Origin: Plenodomus lindquistii
Taxonomy: Eukaryota > Ascomycota > Dothideomycetes > Pleosporales > Leptosphaeriaceae
Assembly: GCA_025504975.1 (NCBI GenBank)
Contig: JANUWI010000003.1
Location: 1,116,001-1,180,000, forward strand
Direction of reading: 5' to 3'
DNA length: 64,000 nt
In this document: one piece after another, positions 45,339-57,640 of the stretch
How positions within the stretch are numbered: position 1 is the stretch's first letter
How the letters are laid out: every line of letters starts with the position of its first letter
Program-made: the position numbers and the translations under genes
Notes under the pieces: model-generated
Databases searched by the model: none
What the model saw: the letters and a program-made list of their open reading frames with translations, nothing else
Told to the model about the DNA's origin: nothing

Positions 45339-46848
45339 CTACATGACGACGCACTTTTGACTTGCATAGACCTCGCCGTACTGATCGACTCCAGCCATCA
45401 GCTCATTGTACCGCTGTTTGTTCTTGACTTCATCTGGGAACCACCGTTTCAAGAAGGCGGCTTGCTCTTGATCCAAGTTGTCTGCTGTGATATTAATACA
45501 CAATGCAAGCGTTTGCCATAGACAATACTTACCCGAGTTTGCAGCAAAGACCGTCTTTTCTCGACAGAAGGGACAATTGTGCTGCTTGTTGTTTTGCATG
45601 ACAATGAGACATCGTATGCAGAAGGTGTGCCCGCAGCTGAGCCTCACAGGTCGCCATTTGATCTCAAAGCACATAGGGCAGGAGTAGTCGTCTAATTGAG
45701 GGATATGGGACAGGATCGATGTGTTGACCTCGGCACAGACGGCCTTCGCGAGGTGTTCAGAGAATTCTGGATACGCTACCTGTTGGGGAAATGTAGACTT
45801 GACACCAAGAGCGGTCCGCTTGTCGAATTCTAGCGCAGTGTCAGCACAGGAAAACCGAATCGCAGGAACAAGGGAGCGAACTTTTCAAGATCTTCAGCAT
45901 GGCGCTGTGGTTGATTTCACCAAATCGAAGACCTTGGAGGATCTCTCTGTTGATGTGCATAAAGGTGTTCAAAGCCTTGAGGTTGTCCTTCTTCCTCAAT
46001 TTTTCGACCAAACCAGCCTTGGCGACCTTGTTGGAGAATTCCGCGAGCCGCTGCATGGCCTTGTCTGCGTCGTGGGATTTGTGGTCCATTTCGGTCGTGC
46101 CAAAGAAAATGCCCTCTTCAATGTACATTTGGAAAATCTGACGCCATGCTGTGAGCATCTTCCTGCTGGATCTATGATCCGGGTCTGTTAGCCTGGCGAC
46201 CTGCCGTCCAAGGTCTTCAATCTGCACATTCATTCTCTTCTGCTCTCGCTCCTGCAGCTTCTCCAGGCCCGAGACTTCGCTGGTGAGTCTAGTAAAGAAT
46301 TCAGTATCGGACGTGATGGGTACTTCTACGGTACGATATCCTGGCCGACTACTGGTGCCTATAATTGTGGCCTCTACAGGCGCTTCTTGTCCAGCTTGGT
46401 TGACGGATGTCAGTGATGCTGCGTCATCGAAAACGCGCATGTCTGTCATGCCAGTCTCGACGGCCAACATGTGCAGTTTTTGCTTGGTCTCCTCGTCGAG
46501 CTGAGCACTGTGGACCTCGCCAGTGGTCTCGTGCACATAAAACAGCAACTTGGGATGGAAGGCATTGCGTGATCTTGAGGATGACGACGTAGCACTTGCG
46601 GTATTAGTGTTGAGAATGTACTCGAACGGGCGTTCCTGGTCGTCATCTTGGCCAGCAGTTGCGTTGTAGTCCTCGACATGCTTCAGCAGCTTGGACAGCG
46701 TCGCAGGGTCGAGGCCCACCTGTCGCAGCTCATCAGTGAGGCGCTTGATGCACTTCTTGAGCTGCGAGTAAGAGATGGCTGAATCTACCCACTCTGCGGG
46801 GAAGCCTTCGTTACGGAGACTTTGCTTGAAGACGTGGCCGAACTTCAT
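45339..46848 (-). CDS. SPX-RING E3 ubiquitin ligase
   Basis: Three exons, 46848-45882, 45829-45533 and 45484-45339, join in phase 1 twice to give 469 residues. The start MKFGHVFKQSLRNEGFPAEW is the conserved SPX N-terminus; an upstream ATG-like extension was rejected. The SPX domain covers roughly the first 330 residues, including YSQLKKCIKRL and the basic helix KLRKKDNLKALNTFMHINREIL, which in this family binds inositol pyrophosphates. The RING finger (about 375-420) is a complete C3HC4: CPMC, CGHTFCIRC, CPFC. A short conserved tail (AFLKRWFPDEVKNKQRYN) follows. The protein resembles the fungal SPX-RING family. Substrates are unknown. It is divergent from JJJ1. Confidence 0.9.
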
Positions 46849-47660
46849 GGTGGCCAGTGGCTGGCCGCTGCCCTGGGCGGGGGCTTGTCGGTGACAGGGC
46901 TGACCGACGACCTCGCGTGGTCGCACGTGCGGGCAGCGACTGGCTCAGGTGGCTGTCACGGCTGTCAAAGTTTAGGGCGGGGTTGCCTGTCGCCTGGGAC
47001 CGACACAGGTTGGCGGGCTATGCTATAGTAAGGATATCCCGGATCTGGCGCGAAACGCCTGGGCGATCAGAAACGGTTCCTGGGCTGTGCAGGGACAATG
47101 GGAAGCCCTGGAGGACGGTCGGAAACGGTGATGTGTTTGGCGTTGGAAGGGAGCGGTTTGGAGACGATGCGCCCTCTCTCGACAACGGCCTTCTTCTCCA
47201 CTGATCATGCGCGCGCTGCAGTATAATTCGTCATTTGAGGGATGTCTGCCGGTCCCGTAGCGAGCAGTGGAAGAATAAGAGAACAGCCTCAGCCCCGTAC
47301 GGTCATGGGTCGGATGGTGGGTGCATGCCCAGACGGCGGGGACGATGCATCTTTATGTGCACACAGCACTAAAAATTCACACTTGCGTCGCCCCATGTAT
47401 AGTGCAAGCACGAACTCGTTGCACGCATCAATCTAGAATGCACTACTCTCTGTAGAGCAGCCAGACCCTCAGACCCTGTGCGTTTATTTTTCATTGGCGT
47501 GGCGTGGCGTGGCTTTGGCTGCCATTATCCTGCCCGGCTAACATTACGCCTGCGTCCAAAGACTTCTCGCCTTTGCTGTCCCGCAGCCAATCAGACCAGC
47601 TGCGCATTCGACGACGCCTTCACTCTCATCCTTATCCGCACCCGCACCCGCACCCGCACC
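46849..47660. promoter_or_regulatory. Divergent region between the SPX-RING gene and JJJ1, with CGCACC repeat at the JJJ1 start
   Basis: This 0.8 kb stretch should carry both promoters. Four perfect CGCACC units occupy 47637-47660 and touch the JJJ1 ATG at 47661. No gene is supported inside. Confidence 0.55.
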
Positions 47661-49397
47661 ATGGGCGCGTCGCAGTCGACTGGTGACGGCGAGACGTCTG
47701 GCGGTGCCGACGTCAAGACAAGCTACTACCATCTGCTGGGCGTGGAGCGCACGGCGACACAGGACGAGTAGGGCACACGTGCTACAGCCAGTCGCTCGAA
47801 CCCAACATTGACCCGACTCAGGCTGAAAAAGGCCTACCGCAAGAAGGCTCTTGAACTCCACCCCGACCGCAACTATGGCGACGTCGAGCGCACGACCGCC
47901 CTCTTCGCCGAAGTTCGCTCTGCTTACGAAGTGCTCTCCGACGATCAGGAGCGTGCATGGTACGATGCGCATGAAGGCGACATCTTGCGGGGTGGCACTG
48001 GTGAGGGCACGACCGAGGACCACTACCAGGGCAACATGCGCATGACGACTGCCGACGAGTTGATGCGCATGATGGGCCGTTTTAGAGGCAACGTCGACTT
48101 TTCAGACTCCCCTAGCGGCTTCTTTGGCTTTGTGAGAGACGCCTTTGAGCAGCTGGCCAAGGAAGAAGAATATGCAGCAGATTATGAGGATGTCGACATC
48201 CCTGCATACCCCACATTTGGCCACAAGGACGACCAATACGACGACGTCGTGCGCCACTTCTATGCTATTTGGTCTGGATTTGCAACGGCTAAGAGCTTCG
48301 CATGGCTAGAGCGATACCGTCTCTCCGATGCCCCTGACCGTCGCACACGCCGTCTCATGGAAAAAGAGAACCAAAAGTTGCGCGACGATGGCAGAAGAGA
48401 CTTCAATGCAGCAGTGCAGGCGCTGGTGGCTTTTGTACGAAAGCGAGATCCACGGTACACGCCACTCATACGGTCTGATGAAGACAACGCAAAGGCACAG
48501 CGAGACGCCAGGAAAGCTCAAGCCGCGCGAGCACGAGCAGCCCAGCTGGCCAAACTGGAACAGGAGGAGCAAGCAGTTCCAACATGGGCTACTGTGCGTC
48601 CACCAGATGAGCTGGAAGAGGAGAGCGAAGAGGAGATTGAGCAAGAGCATTACGAATGTGTAGCCTGCAACAAGACGTTCAAGAGCGAGCGACAGTATGA
48701 GACGCATGAGAAGAGCAAGAAGCATCAGAAAGCGATTCATGCATTGAGAAAGAAGATGCAAAAGGATAATGCACATCTGAACTTGGATGAAGATGTCATC
48801 AGCAGCGGCTTTGTCACACCTGCTGAGAGTCAAGGAGTTATGGAAGCTTCAAAACCTGATACAGATGAAACGGAGCAGCCTCATGAGTCGGACGATCCTA
48901 TGGACCAACTTGTTCAGGAGACCAAGAAAGTCACATTAGACAACGACGATGCACATCGTAGTGACCCGCCGCTCTCACCAGCGACGAAAGCAAGCCAAGA
49001 CAGTGATACTGGCGATCAAGTTCACGGCGCAGATAGTGAAAACGACGACGACGACGAATACGCCTCCCGTTCAGACGTCAAAGCTCGACTAGCAGGCTTT
49101 GATTTGAAGTCTCTGCCTACATTCACAAAGGCATGTGATGATGCAACCACAAAATCTACTGTGCCTACTTCACTACCTGCTTCATCCCCAAACCTTCCTA
49201 AACTCGGTAAGGCCGCGCAGAAACGCGCCAAAAAAGCCGCGAAACAGGCACATATCGGACAGTACGACGCCAAGCACAAATGTCAGGGCTGTGATGCAGC
49301 ATTCGCTTCAAGGAACCAGTTATACCAGCATCTCGAGGCTTATGCTGAGCACGCAATGCTTAAAACTAGAATTAGTAAGAAAGAAAAGAAGGGATAG
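47661..49397 (+). CDS. JJJ1: JJJ1-like J-domain co-chaperone with two C2H2 zinc fingers
   Basis: Two exons, 47661-47767 and 47822-49397, join in phase 2 to give 560 residues. The J domain (about 20-90) includes YYHLLGVERTATQDE, LKKAYRKKALELHPDRN with the HPD triad, and SAYEVLSD. Then come the JJJ1/DNAJC21 central region (FFGFVRDAFEQLAKEE, YAIWSGFATAKSFAW), a zinc finger at about 312 (YECVACNKTFKSERQYETH), an acidic Ser/Asp-rich stretch, and a second finger at about 521 (CQGCDAAFASRNQLYQH). Jjj1 stimulates Hsp70 in the cytosol during release of shuttling factors from pre-60S ribosomes. The last codons (MLKTRISKKEKKG) are AT-rich, and the AT-rich block begins within about 50 bp after the stop. 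Confidence 0.93.
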
Positions 49398-49451
49398 AAG
49401 GATATTACCTACGTTAGGAAAATTTATTATAATACAATTTAGTTTAACGTA

Positions 49452-49512
49452 CCTTACAGACGAGTAGTCTACACAGACGAGGGGTCTACCTCTACTAAAA
49501 CCCTACTAAAAC
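49452..49512 (+). repeat. Terminal inverted repeat of a Fot-type element, lightly mutated copy
   Basis: The sequence starting CCTTACAGACGAGTAG and ending CTACTAAAACT closely matches the terminal repeat of the element at 49823, but it keeps C and G where that copy has T and A. It is preceded by TA. No matching right end was found, so it marks a truncated or interrupted element that starts 54 bp after the JJJ1 stop. Confidence 0.75.
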
Positions 49513-49822
49513 TACACTCTATACTAGTCTAAAATGGTATAATATAGCGCTATATAGTATAAAAGTAGCCTAAATACTATTTTATAACTACTTTTATTTT
49601 AATTTTATATATTTATAGATTATATTTTATTTTATAGTACTATATATAAAGTATTATATCTATTTATAGCTTTTACTAATTTTATTTTATTTTTATTTTT
49701 TTTATATTACTATATACTCTAAACGTTTTATAATAATTAAATATAAACTTTTTTTTAACTATAAAGTTATTTTTATACTAAATTTACTTTTTTTTATATA
49801 ATTTATAATATATAATAATGTA

Positions 49823-51673
49823 CTCTATAGACAAGTATTCTATATAGATAAGTATTCTAGCTATACTAAAACTCTACTAAACTTTATACTACTATTAATA
49901 TTATAACGTAATAATATAAAAAAGTTTTTAAATAAATTTTAGATATAGCTTACTATATAGGCTACTTAAAAAAATATAATATTTACTATACTATAGGCTA
50001 TAGCTATCTATAATATCTACTAAAAGACTTTTTTATAATAACGCGCTAGAAAGTAACTCTAATATAATTATAAATTTAACTTAATAAAGCTATTTAAAAC
50101 TAAAAAAAAAGTAATTAATAAGTATATTTTTAATTTTATTATAAAAAAATTTCTACTCTAGCTTACTACTATTAAAAATATAGCTAATTTTTTATTTAAA
50201 GCCTAGTACTATAACTCTACTAGTAAAAACTAGGCTATAACTTTTATTAAACGTTACTTTAAATTTAAAGTAAAGTTTAATTATAAATATAATAATAAAA
50301 AAGCTTTTTATAAAAATCTAGTAGTTATTAGTAACTAGTTCTAGTTTATAGAAAATACTAAAACTAAGTATAGTATTTTAAATAAAAATATTTATAACTT
50401 TAATAAAATAGGCTTTATAATAGGTATTATATTAACTAAAGTAGTTATTATAAATACTAACTATTAAAGGCGTTTAAAATTTATATAGTAAAGTAACTAG
50501 AAGTAGACTATAGTAATCTAGAGTATTAACGTAATAGAGTAGGCTATTTTTTTTTTATTATTTTTACTAGTAAGTACTACCTCTCTACCTAGTATAAAAA
50601 GCCTAGTCTACTTTAGAACTAGGCTTTTATAGTCTCTAAAAATAGCTAGATAGATAATAGGTTTAGTCTAAACTAGTTAAAGTACTTTAATAAGTATATA
50701 AAAAAGCGTACTATTAGTATAGTATATTTATTTATAGTTAATAGTTATAAAAGCTATAATTTATTTAAATTCTACTAGTACTATAAAAAATATAAAATTA
50801 TAACTTTTTATATACTTTTTTATTTATTATACTTTCTATAGCTATTTAATATTAGTTATTTTATACTTCTAAAAAAAGCGTATAGCTACTAAACTAAAAA
50901 TCTAAAATATAACTAGATTAACTATATTACTAAAATTAAATTTTTACTATATTTTATTACTACTTTTAATACTACTATTATTTAAAGTAATATCTAAAGA
51001 GGCTTTTAAAGCGCAGGCTTAGTTTTTTTTAATTTAAAGGCTATAATATCTAGTTTTAATATTAAACTATATATACTATTACCTTTTACTATTAATAATA
51101 AACTCTAGTACTTCTAGACTTTAAATAATACTCTATAATTTAGATTATAATTAAAGTTTTTTAAAAAAAAAATTTAAAAGTATATAGATAGCTTACTAAC
51201 TGCTATAGTAGATATACTTATAAAATTTACTAAAAAAACTAAAATAATAGCGCATTTAATAATATTAATATAAAAATATAACTTTAAATTTTAAATAGTA
51301 AATAAAGCTACTACGCAATATAAATTATATAAAAAAAAGTAGGTATAGAAATAGAGTACTTTTATAGTTAAAAAAAGCCTATATTTAATAATTCTAAAAA
51401 AGTTTATAGCGCGTAGTAATAGAAAAAAAGTATTAAAAAAAGTATATACTAAAAAAAGTAAACTAACGTAATATTACTATAGATACTATAGTAAAGCTAG
51501 GTATAATATATTTATATATAAATAAAAAATAGAGTATATTTTTAAATAAATTAGCTTACTATAATTTCTATATACTATTATTATTTATTATATAGTACTA
51601 TTATAAAAGTATGTTTTAGTAAAGTTTTAGTATAGCTAGAATACCTCTCTATATAGAATACTTGTCTATAAAG
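49823..51673 (+). mobile_element. RIP-degraded Fot1/pogo-type DNA transposon with TIRs
   Basis: The left end (49823, CTCTATAGACAAGTATTC) and the reverse complement of the right end (51673, CTTTATAGACAAGTATTC) match over about 60 bp, and TA dinucleotides flank both sides (49821-49822 and 51674-51675). Length is 1851 bp, as usual for Fot1 elements. On the plus strand the ruined transposase can be followed: at 50393-50425 the codons read YNFNKIGFIIG, explained by G-to-A or C-to-T changes from YNFDETGFMMG; at 50815-50886 the codons correspond to the conserved HSSHLLQPLDV block, with CAG now TAG. The DDE/CENP-B-type transposase is completely inactivated by stops. Confidence 0.9.
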
Positions 51674-51966
51674 TATATTATAATCTACTAGTAAATATAA
51701 AAATCTTTTTTTTAATAGCTATAATATAAAATAGCTAGTATTAAAAAAACTATAATATATTAGTTTTAAAAAATCTATAAGTATATAGGTATTAGAATTT
51801 AGCTTACTAAAATAGTAAAGGTATACTTCTAAAAAAAGTAATAAAAGTAACTAATTAAATAGATATATTATTTACTTATGTATATAAATTAATTATAATT
51901 TACTATAAAAGTATTTTAATACTTTTATATATTTATATAATAGCTATAATAGAAACTATTATAATT

Positions 51967-52108
51967 ATTAGTAGCTAGTAAGTATATATATTAGTAGCTA
52001 GTATATATATCTATTAGTAGCTAGTATATATATCTATTAGTAGCTAGTATATATATCTATTAGTAGCTAGTATATATATTTATTAGTAGCTAGTATATAT
52101 ATCTATTA
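51967..52108 (+). repeat. 23-bp minisatellite, about six copies
   Basis: The unit is 23 bp, beginning ATTAGTAGCTAGTATATATA, repeated about six times with very few differences between copies. It sits inside the AT-rich block, away from the readable transposon genes. Confidence 0.9.
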
Positions 52109-52599
52109 TTTCTATTAGTTATATAATATATAATACTATAAAGCTATTTATTAAACTTATACTTTATTATCTATTTATTATTTATAGTTTTTATATATTA
52201 TAGAGAGATTATAATAGTAAACTAGTAAATTTAGTAAAGTAGTTAAATTTACTAAGCTTTATACTTATTCTATTACTTTACTATAAACTAATAATATTAT
52301 AAACTACTAATATAGAATAAAAAATAATATAGTTTACTATTAAAATTTATAAAACTAGCTAAATTAAAAGCTATTAAGCTATAGCTATAGTATTTACTGT
52401 TAATTAATATAAACTTTTTAAATAGATTAATAGAATTACTTTATACTTTAAATTTAACCTAACTACTAGAAGTTTACTATTACTTAAAAATAGACATTTT
52501 CTAATATATCTTTAATTTTAATTTATAAAAGTATACTTTCTAGCTATATAATATAATAGTTTAAAAATATATAATACTAATAAGTATTTAAATTAGTTT

Positions 52600-52930
52600 T
52601 AAAGTATATAGAAGTATATATAAATTAAAAAGCTAAATAAATTATACTTTTATAATTTTATAAAAAAAGTAAGCTATATAGAATAGAATTTAGTAGTAGT
52701 TCTATACTTTTATAGAGTTTTCTTTTTTCCTCTACTATATTAGTATATACGTAAGAAAAAAGTAGAGATTTCTATAAAATTTAAATCTAGTATAGTTTAA
52801 AAAAGGTTTAGATAAAAATTAGTATAGTTTTTTATTTTTAGTAAATTTATATAAAAATAATAAAAATAGTTTATAAAAAAAGGTTTATAGCTAAAAGTTA
52901 TTATTATAATAAACTGTAGGTTTATTATAT
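52600..52930 (+). repeat. Left arm of a long inverted repeat
   Basis: This arm matches the reverse complement of 53365-53735 over most of its length (for example GTAGTAGTTCTA, CTCTACTATATTAG and AGCTAAAAGTTAT motifs in the same order). Differences are mainly T/C and A/G plus an insertion of about 35 bp in the other arm. Confidence 0.75.
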
Positions 52931-53364
52931 TATTTTTTACTTTTAATTAAATAGTTTTATTTTTAAATGCTTTTTATATGTCTTTTATATAAAGTTTATT
53001 TTTAAAATTAATATTTTATTAAAGTAAATATAACTTTATATTTACTATTTATTAATAATTTTTAAAATAACTACTAAATCTAGTAGTTATACTAGTAGAG
53101 TAGAATAATTTTTTAAATATTATAACTTTTTTTTACTTTCTATACTTTATACTTTTATTATATATACTTAAATACTATTTACTATTATTTCTAATACTAA
53201 TACTAAATACCTTTTATAAAAATACTTATTTTTATACTTTTAAATATATACTTTTTAGTCTATTAGATTTTTTACTTACGCTTTATTTAGACCTAGTTTT
53301 ATAATAAATCTAACTTTATAAATTTATTTAAATTAGTAAGCTTAGAAAAGTATATTTATTATAT

Positions 53365-53735
53365 ACTATAATAAAGCTATATTCTATTATAAAAATAACT
53401 TTTAGCTATAAAAGCTTTTTTATAAACTACCTCTATTTTTCTTTATATAAGTTTATTAAAAATAGAAAACTATACTAATTTTTATTTAAACTACCTTTAT
53501 ACTATAATTAGTTTAGATTCTATAGAAATTTCTACTTTACTATTATCTACGTGCTAATATAGTAGAGAAAAAACTTTTTTTTATAAAAGTCTAGAACTAC
53601 TACTAACTTCTATTTTATATAGTTTACTTTTTTAATAAAATTATAAAAATATAATTTTTTTATTTTTCTATATAAAGTTTATAAAAATATAATTTATTTA
53701 GTTTTTTAATTTACGCGTATTTCTATATACTTTTA
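53365..53735 (-). repeat. Right arm of a long inverted repeat
   Basis: This is the inverted partner of 52600-52930, with a spacer of about 435 bp. It may represent two oppositely oriented copies of one element end, or the termini of a fold-back element. Confidence 0.75.
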
Positions 53736-56199
53736 ATCTAATTTATATATTCTTTAGTACTTTATATTTATAAACTATTCTATTATAAGAAATTATTTTA
53801 TTACTAGTAATAGCCTATATAATATTACTAATTTATTTAAAAAAATTATTTTAATCTTTAAGGTAACTAATTTCTAAAAGTTTTTAAATTCTAGCTCTAA
53901 TTAATATTAATAGATCTATTAATAATTTTAAAAATAGATATTTAAAATCTCTAGTTAACTAAAGTTTAGAAATTTAGACTTTTATAATATTACTAGTTTA
54001 GATTACTTTTAAAAAGGTTATATTAAATAGCGCTAAAATAGAGATTTAAAAACTACTAATAATCTAGTAGAATTAAAAGTAAAGCTAATACCTATTACTA
54101 TTAAAAAATAATAGATTTAATTCTTTAAAAAATAAAAAAAAATAACTAGCTTTTATAGAAAGCTTTTAAACTTATTAAATATCTAAAATATAAAAAATAA
54201 TTAATACTAGCTAATTAAAAAATAACTAAAGTAAAATAAAAGCTAGATTTATTTTAGTAGAATCTAGAAATTTACTAACTATAACCTCTAATAATACTAT
54301 AGAGATAATAGTCTAGCTATATATAAAATTAATAGCTTTATAAACTAAAATAAAACTTATTAAAAAAAATTTATTTAATACTATTTCTAGATTTAATTTT
54401 ACTTTTTACTAGAAACTTTTAAATTTATAAATATTACTAGTTAACTAGATTACTTTCTAAAGCTTTTTTTTATATTATTAAAAAGCTATATTTATTAAAG
54501 TATACTTTTTCTATTTTTAAACTATTAAATAGAAAAAACCTTATTTATAGATAATAAAAAGCTTTAATACTAAATAGATTTTAAATTAATAGTAACTATT
54601 ACTATTCTAATTATAATTATATAGTACTAGTTTATTATAGTACTTCTAGTCTAGCTAAAAAGTAATTACACTTTAATATCTATTTAATAATAAACCTAAC
54701 TATTTTGTTTTATAAAAGCTATAATAGCTATACGTAACTAATACTTTATTATAAATAATAAATAGGTTAAAGTACATATTACCTTTAACTAACTATATAT
54801 AAATACAAATAATTTTTATTTTTATTTTTAATATATATTTTATAAGATATACTATAAAAAATATTTATTATATTTAAAATAAATTTATTATATATAGATA
54901 AAAATAACTTCTAGCCTATATATTTCTAGTTAAAGTTCTAAAAATACCTAAAATAGCTTTTTTCTAGATATAATAAAGTATTTTACTACTTTTAATATAA
55001 CTAAAAACCTATTTAAAAAATTATTATTATTAGAACTTTTTTTTTAATAGTACTAATAAATTCTAAGCTAGAACTATAGTATAACCTAGTTTAAATACTT
55101 ATTAAAATAAAACTTTAGAAAATACTATACTATATATAGCTTTTTTAACTTTTTTATAATTAATTATAGTATTTCTATAGTAAATAATAGCTATACTAGC
55201 TTTTAAAAAAGTACTAGATAACTACTATAACTATAGTAAGCTAGAATACTAGGCTAATAAATATCTATTACTATAAATAAAAAGAATTATAATTACAAAT
55301 TACTCTAATTAATATTTTAACGCTGCTAAAGTACTAAATCTAAAAAAGAATTAAATAAAAAATAAATTGTTCTAAAAGTATTATACTATTTAGAATTAGA
55401 TTAAAAATATAATCTATTAAATTTTAGTTTTTTAAAACTATTTTAAAGTTTCTATTTTTTATTTCTACTATTTTATATAACTTAGGTATAGGTATAAAGC
55501 TATTATTATTTATTAATAATAGTACGTTAAAAATCTTTTTTTTTTAAATTTATATATATTTTTTTTATTTCTTTTATTTTAATCTAAAGTCTAAAAACTA
55601 CTCTATCTAGTAATAGTTAAAAAGTTTAAAAACTAAATTCTTTTACTAGTTATAAAATATATCTATTTTAATATAATTATAAATAGATAAAAAATTCTAA
55701 ACTATTTATTTATTATACTAGATCTAGAAACTAAAAATATAATTAGTAGAATATAATAGTTAAAAAAGTTTAAAATTTTACTAGATATAAATAGGTTCTA
55801 GTTATAGTAGTTTACTATTTAATTAAAAATTTTTATATTTACTTCTCTAATTTTTAGATAATTTTAATAAAAAATACTAATAGAGTATATTATTTTTAAT
55901 AATAAAAAATAAAACGCTTTATAAAAAAAAGTATATTAAAAAACTAGTAGTTTATATTTTTTAACTAGTTATATTTATAAAAATTATAAAGCTTTATAAT
56001 ACTAGTATATTTTATTAGAGATATAAAAACTAGATTTATTTTAAAAGTTTTCTAAAACTTTTTTTAGTTTCTAAATTACTATTATTTCTACTAATACTTT
56101 TTATTTTAATATAAAAAGAATAAATTCTTTATTTCTAGCCTTTATAAAATTAACTAGATTTTTTAAAAACTATAATAAAAAGAATATTTAAAAAAATAA

Positions 56200-57640
56200 C
56201 TATTTAATTTAAAACTAACTTTTTTTTAACTAATAGTAGTATTAGAATATATTTAGTTTATTAGATATAAAAAACTACTAGAAAACTAACTATATAACTA
56301 TAATATTATTTTATATTAACTTTTATCTAATAATTTTACCTTTTTATATAAATAAAATACTAAAAATTCAATAGCTATTAAAAAGTATATCTAAAAAAAT
56401 TTATAGAAAAAATTTATAGAAATTAGTTATAGCTTTTTTATTTTTTTCATTTTTTATATCTATAAATCTAATAAGTTACTTAATATTAATATTAACTACT
56501 ATAAATTTAACTAGTTTATCTAAAGAAACGCCTATTTAATTTTAAAAATAGATAATTTACTAATTTATTAAAATAGAGCGAATAGTTTTACTAAATTTAA
56601 TATTTAAATAACTTTTAATAAAATCTATATAAGCTTAAAGTTAAAAAAATATACTATTTTTTATACTTACTATAAATTAAATTAGTATAAAGTACTTTTT
56701 TCTAGTTTTTATAATAGCTATTTTAGTTATTAAAAATATATAAATAATATATTTAAAGATTATTTAGATAATCTCTTTATTATTTATTTAAATAATATTT
56801 TTATTTACTATAAAAATATTAAAAGCTACTAATAATACATTAAACTTATTTTAGAAAAACTATAAAAAATAGAACTATAAGTAATAATTAAAAAAAATAA
56901 ATTTTTATATTATTTAAACTAAATACTTAGAATATATTCTAACTAATAAAATAATAGAAGTAAATTTAAAAAAAGTAAACGTACTTTATAACTAGGTTTA
57001 ATCTACTACTATAATAGAGATTAAATTTTGTCTAAAGTTTATAAAATTTTATAAATAATTTATTTTAAAAGTTTTATAAATAGCTAAGCCTATAATAGGT
57101 TTATAAAATCCTTTAATACAATTTATATAAACTAAAAATTATAAAAACAGTTTTAAAAAACTAAAGTTTTTATTTCTAGTAATTCTAGTTCTATATTATT
57201 TTAATTCTAATTCTAATATAAAACTAGAAACTAATAGCTCTAATAAAGTAGTAGCTAGAATTATATTTTAAAAATATTTAAATAGTAAATAGTACTCTAT
57301 AGCTTTTTATAGTAAAATTCTTACTAGAGTAAAATTTAATTAGAATATATAGAAAAAAAAACTATTTATTATTATTACTACTTTTAAAAAATAAAAATAT
57401 AATATAACTTTAGTTTAGTACTAAATCTAAATATATACTAATTATTAATTTTTAAAATACTTTATATATATAAAAGTTCTAAAATACATTATATATATAA
57501 AAGTTCTAAATAAATAATAAACTAACTAAACTAAATTTATAGCTTTTTTTAATTTCTAATTTAATTATCTTTTAAGTAAAAGTTATAAATATGTAGATAG
57601 TTTTATTTACTAAAAATAAAATATAAAAGATTTTAGAGTA
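56200..57640 (+). mobile_element. RIP-degraded Ty3/gypsy retrotransposon (reverse transcriptase and RNase H traces)
   Basis: On the plus strand, 56360-57110 reads as a ruined gypsy reverse transcriptase: IDNLL after the YPLP region, the catalytic YLDD box at 56785-56796 now reading YLNN (GAT to AAT), followed by ILIY-type residues and the downstream LGF...FY region. From about 57150 an RNase H follows, with IAFYSK at 57299 and a VYTD-type segment near 57435. All legible differences are transitions of the RIP type. I could not define LTRs or an integrase; upstream sequence probably includes gag and protease remnants. Boundaries given are only those of readable homology. Confidence 0.82.
57454..57507 (+). 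repeat. 27-bp tandem duplication inside the RNase H trace
   Basis: Two adjacent 27-bp copies (57454-57480 and 57481-57507) differ at one or two bases. The length is nine codons, so the duplication keeps the old reading frame. Confidence 0.9.
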
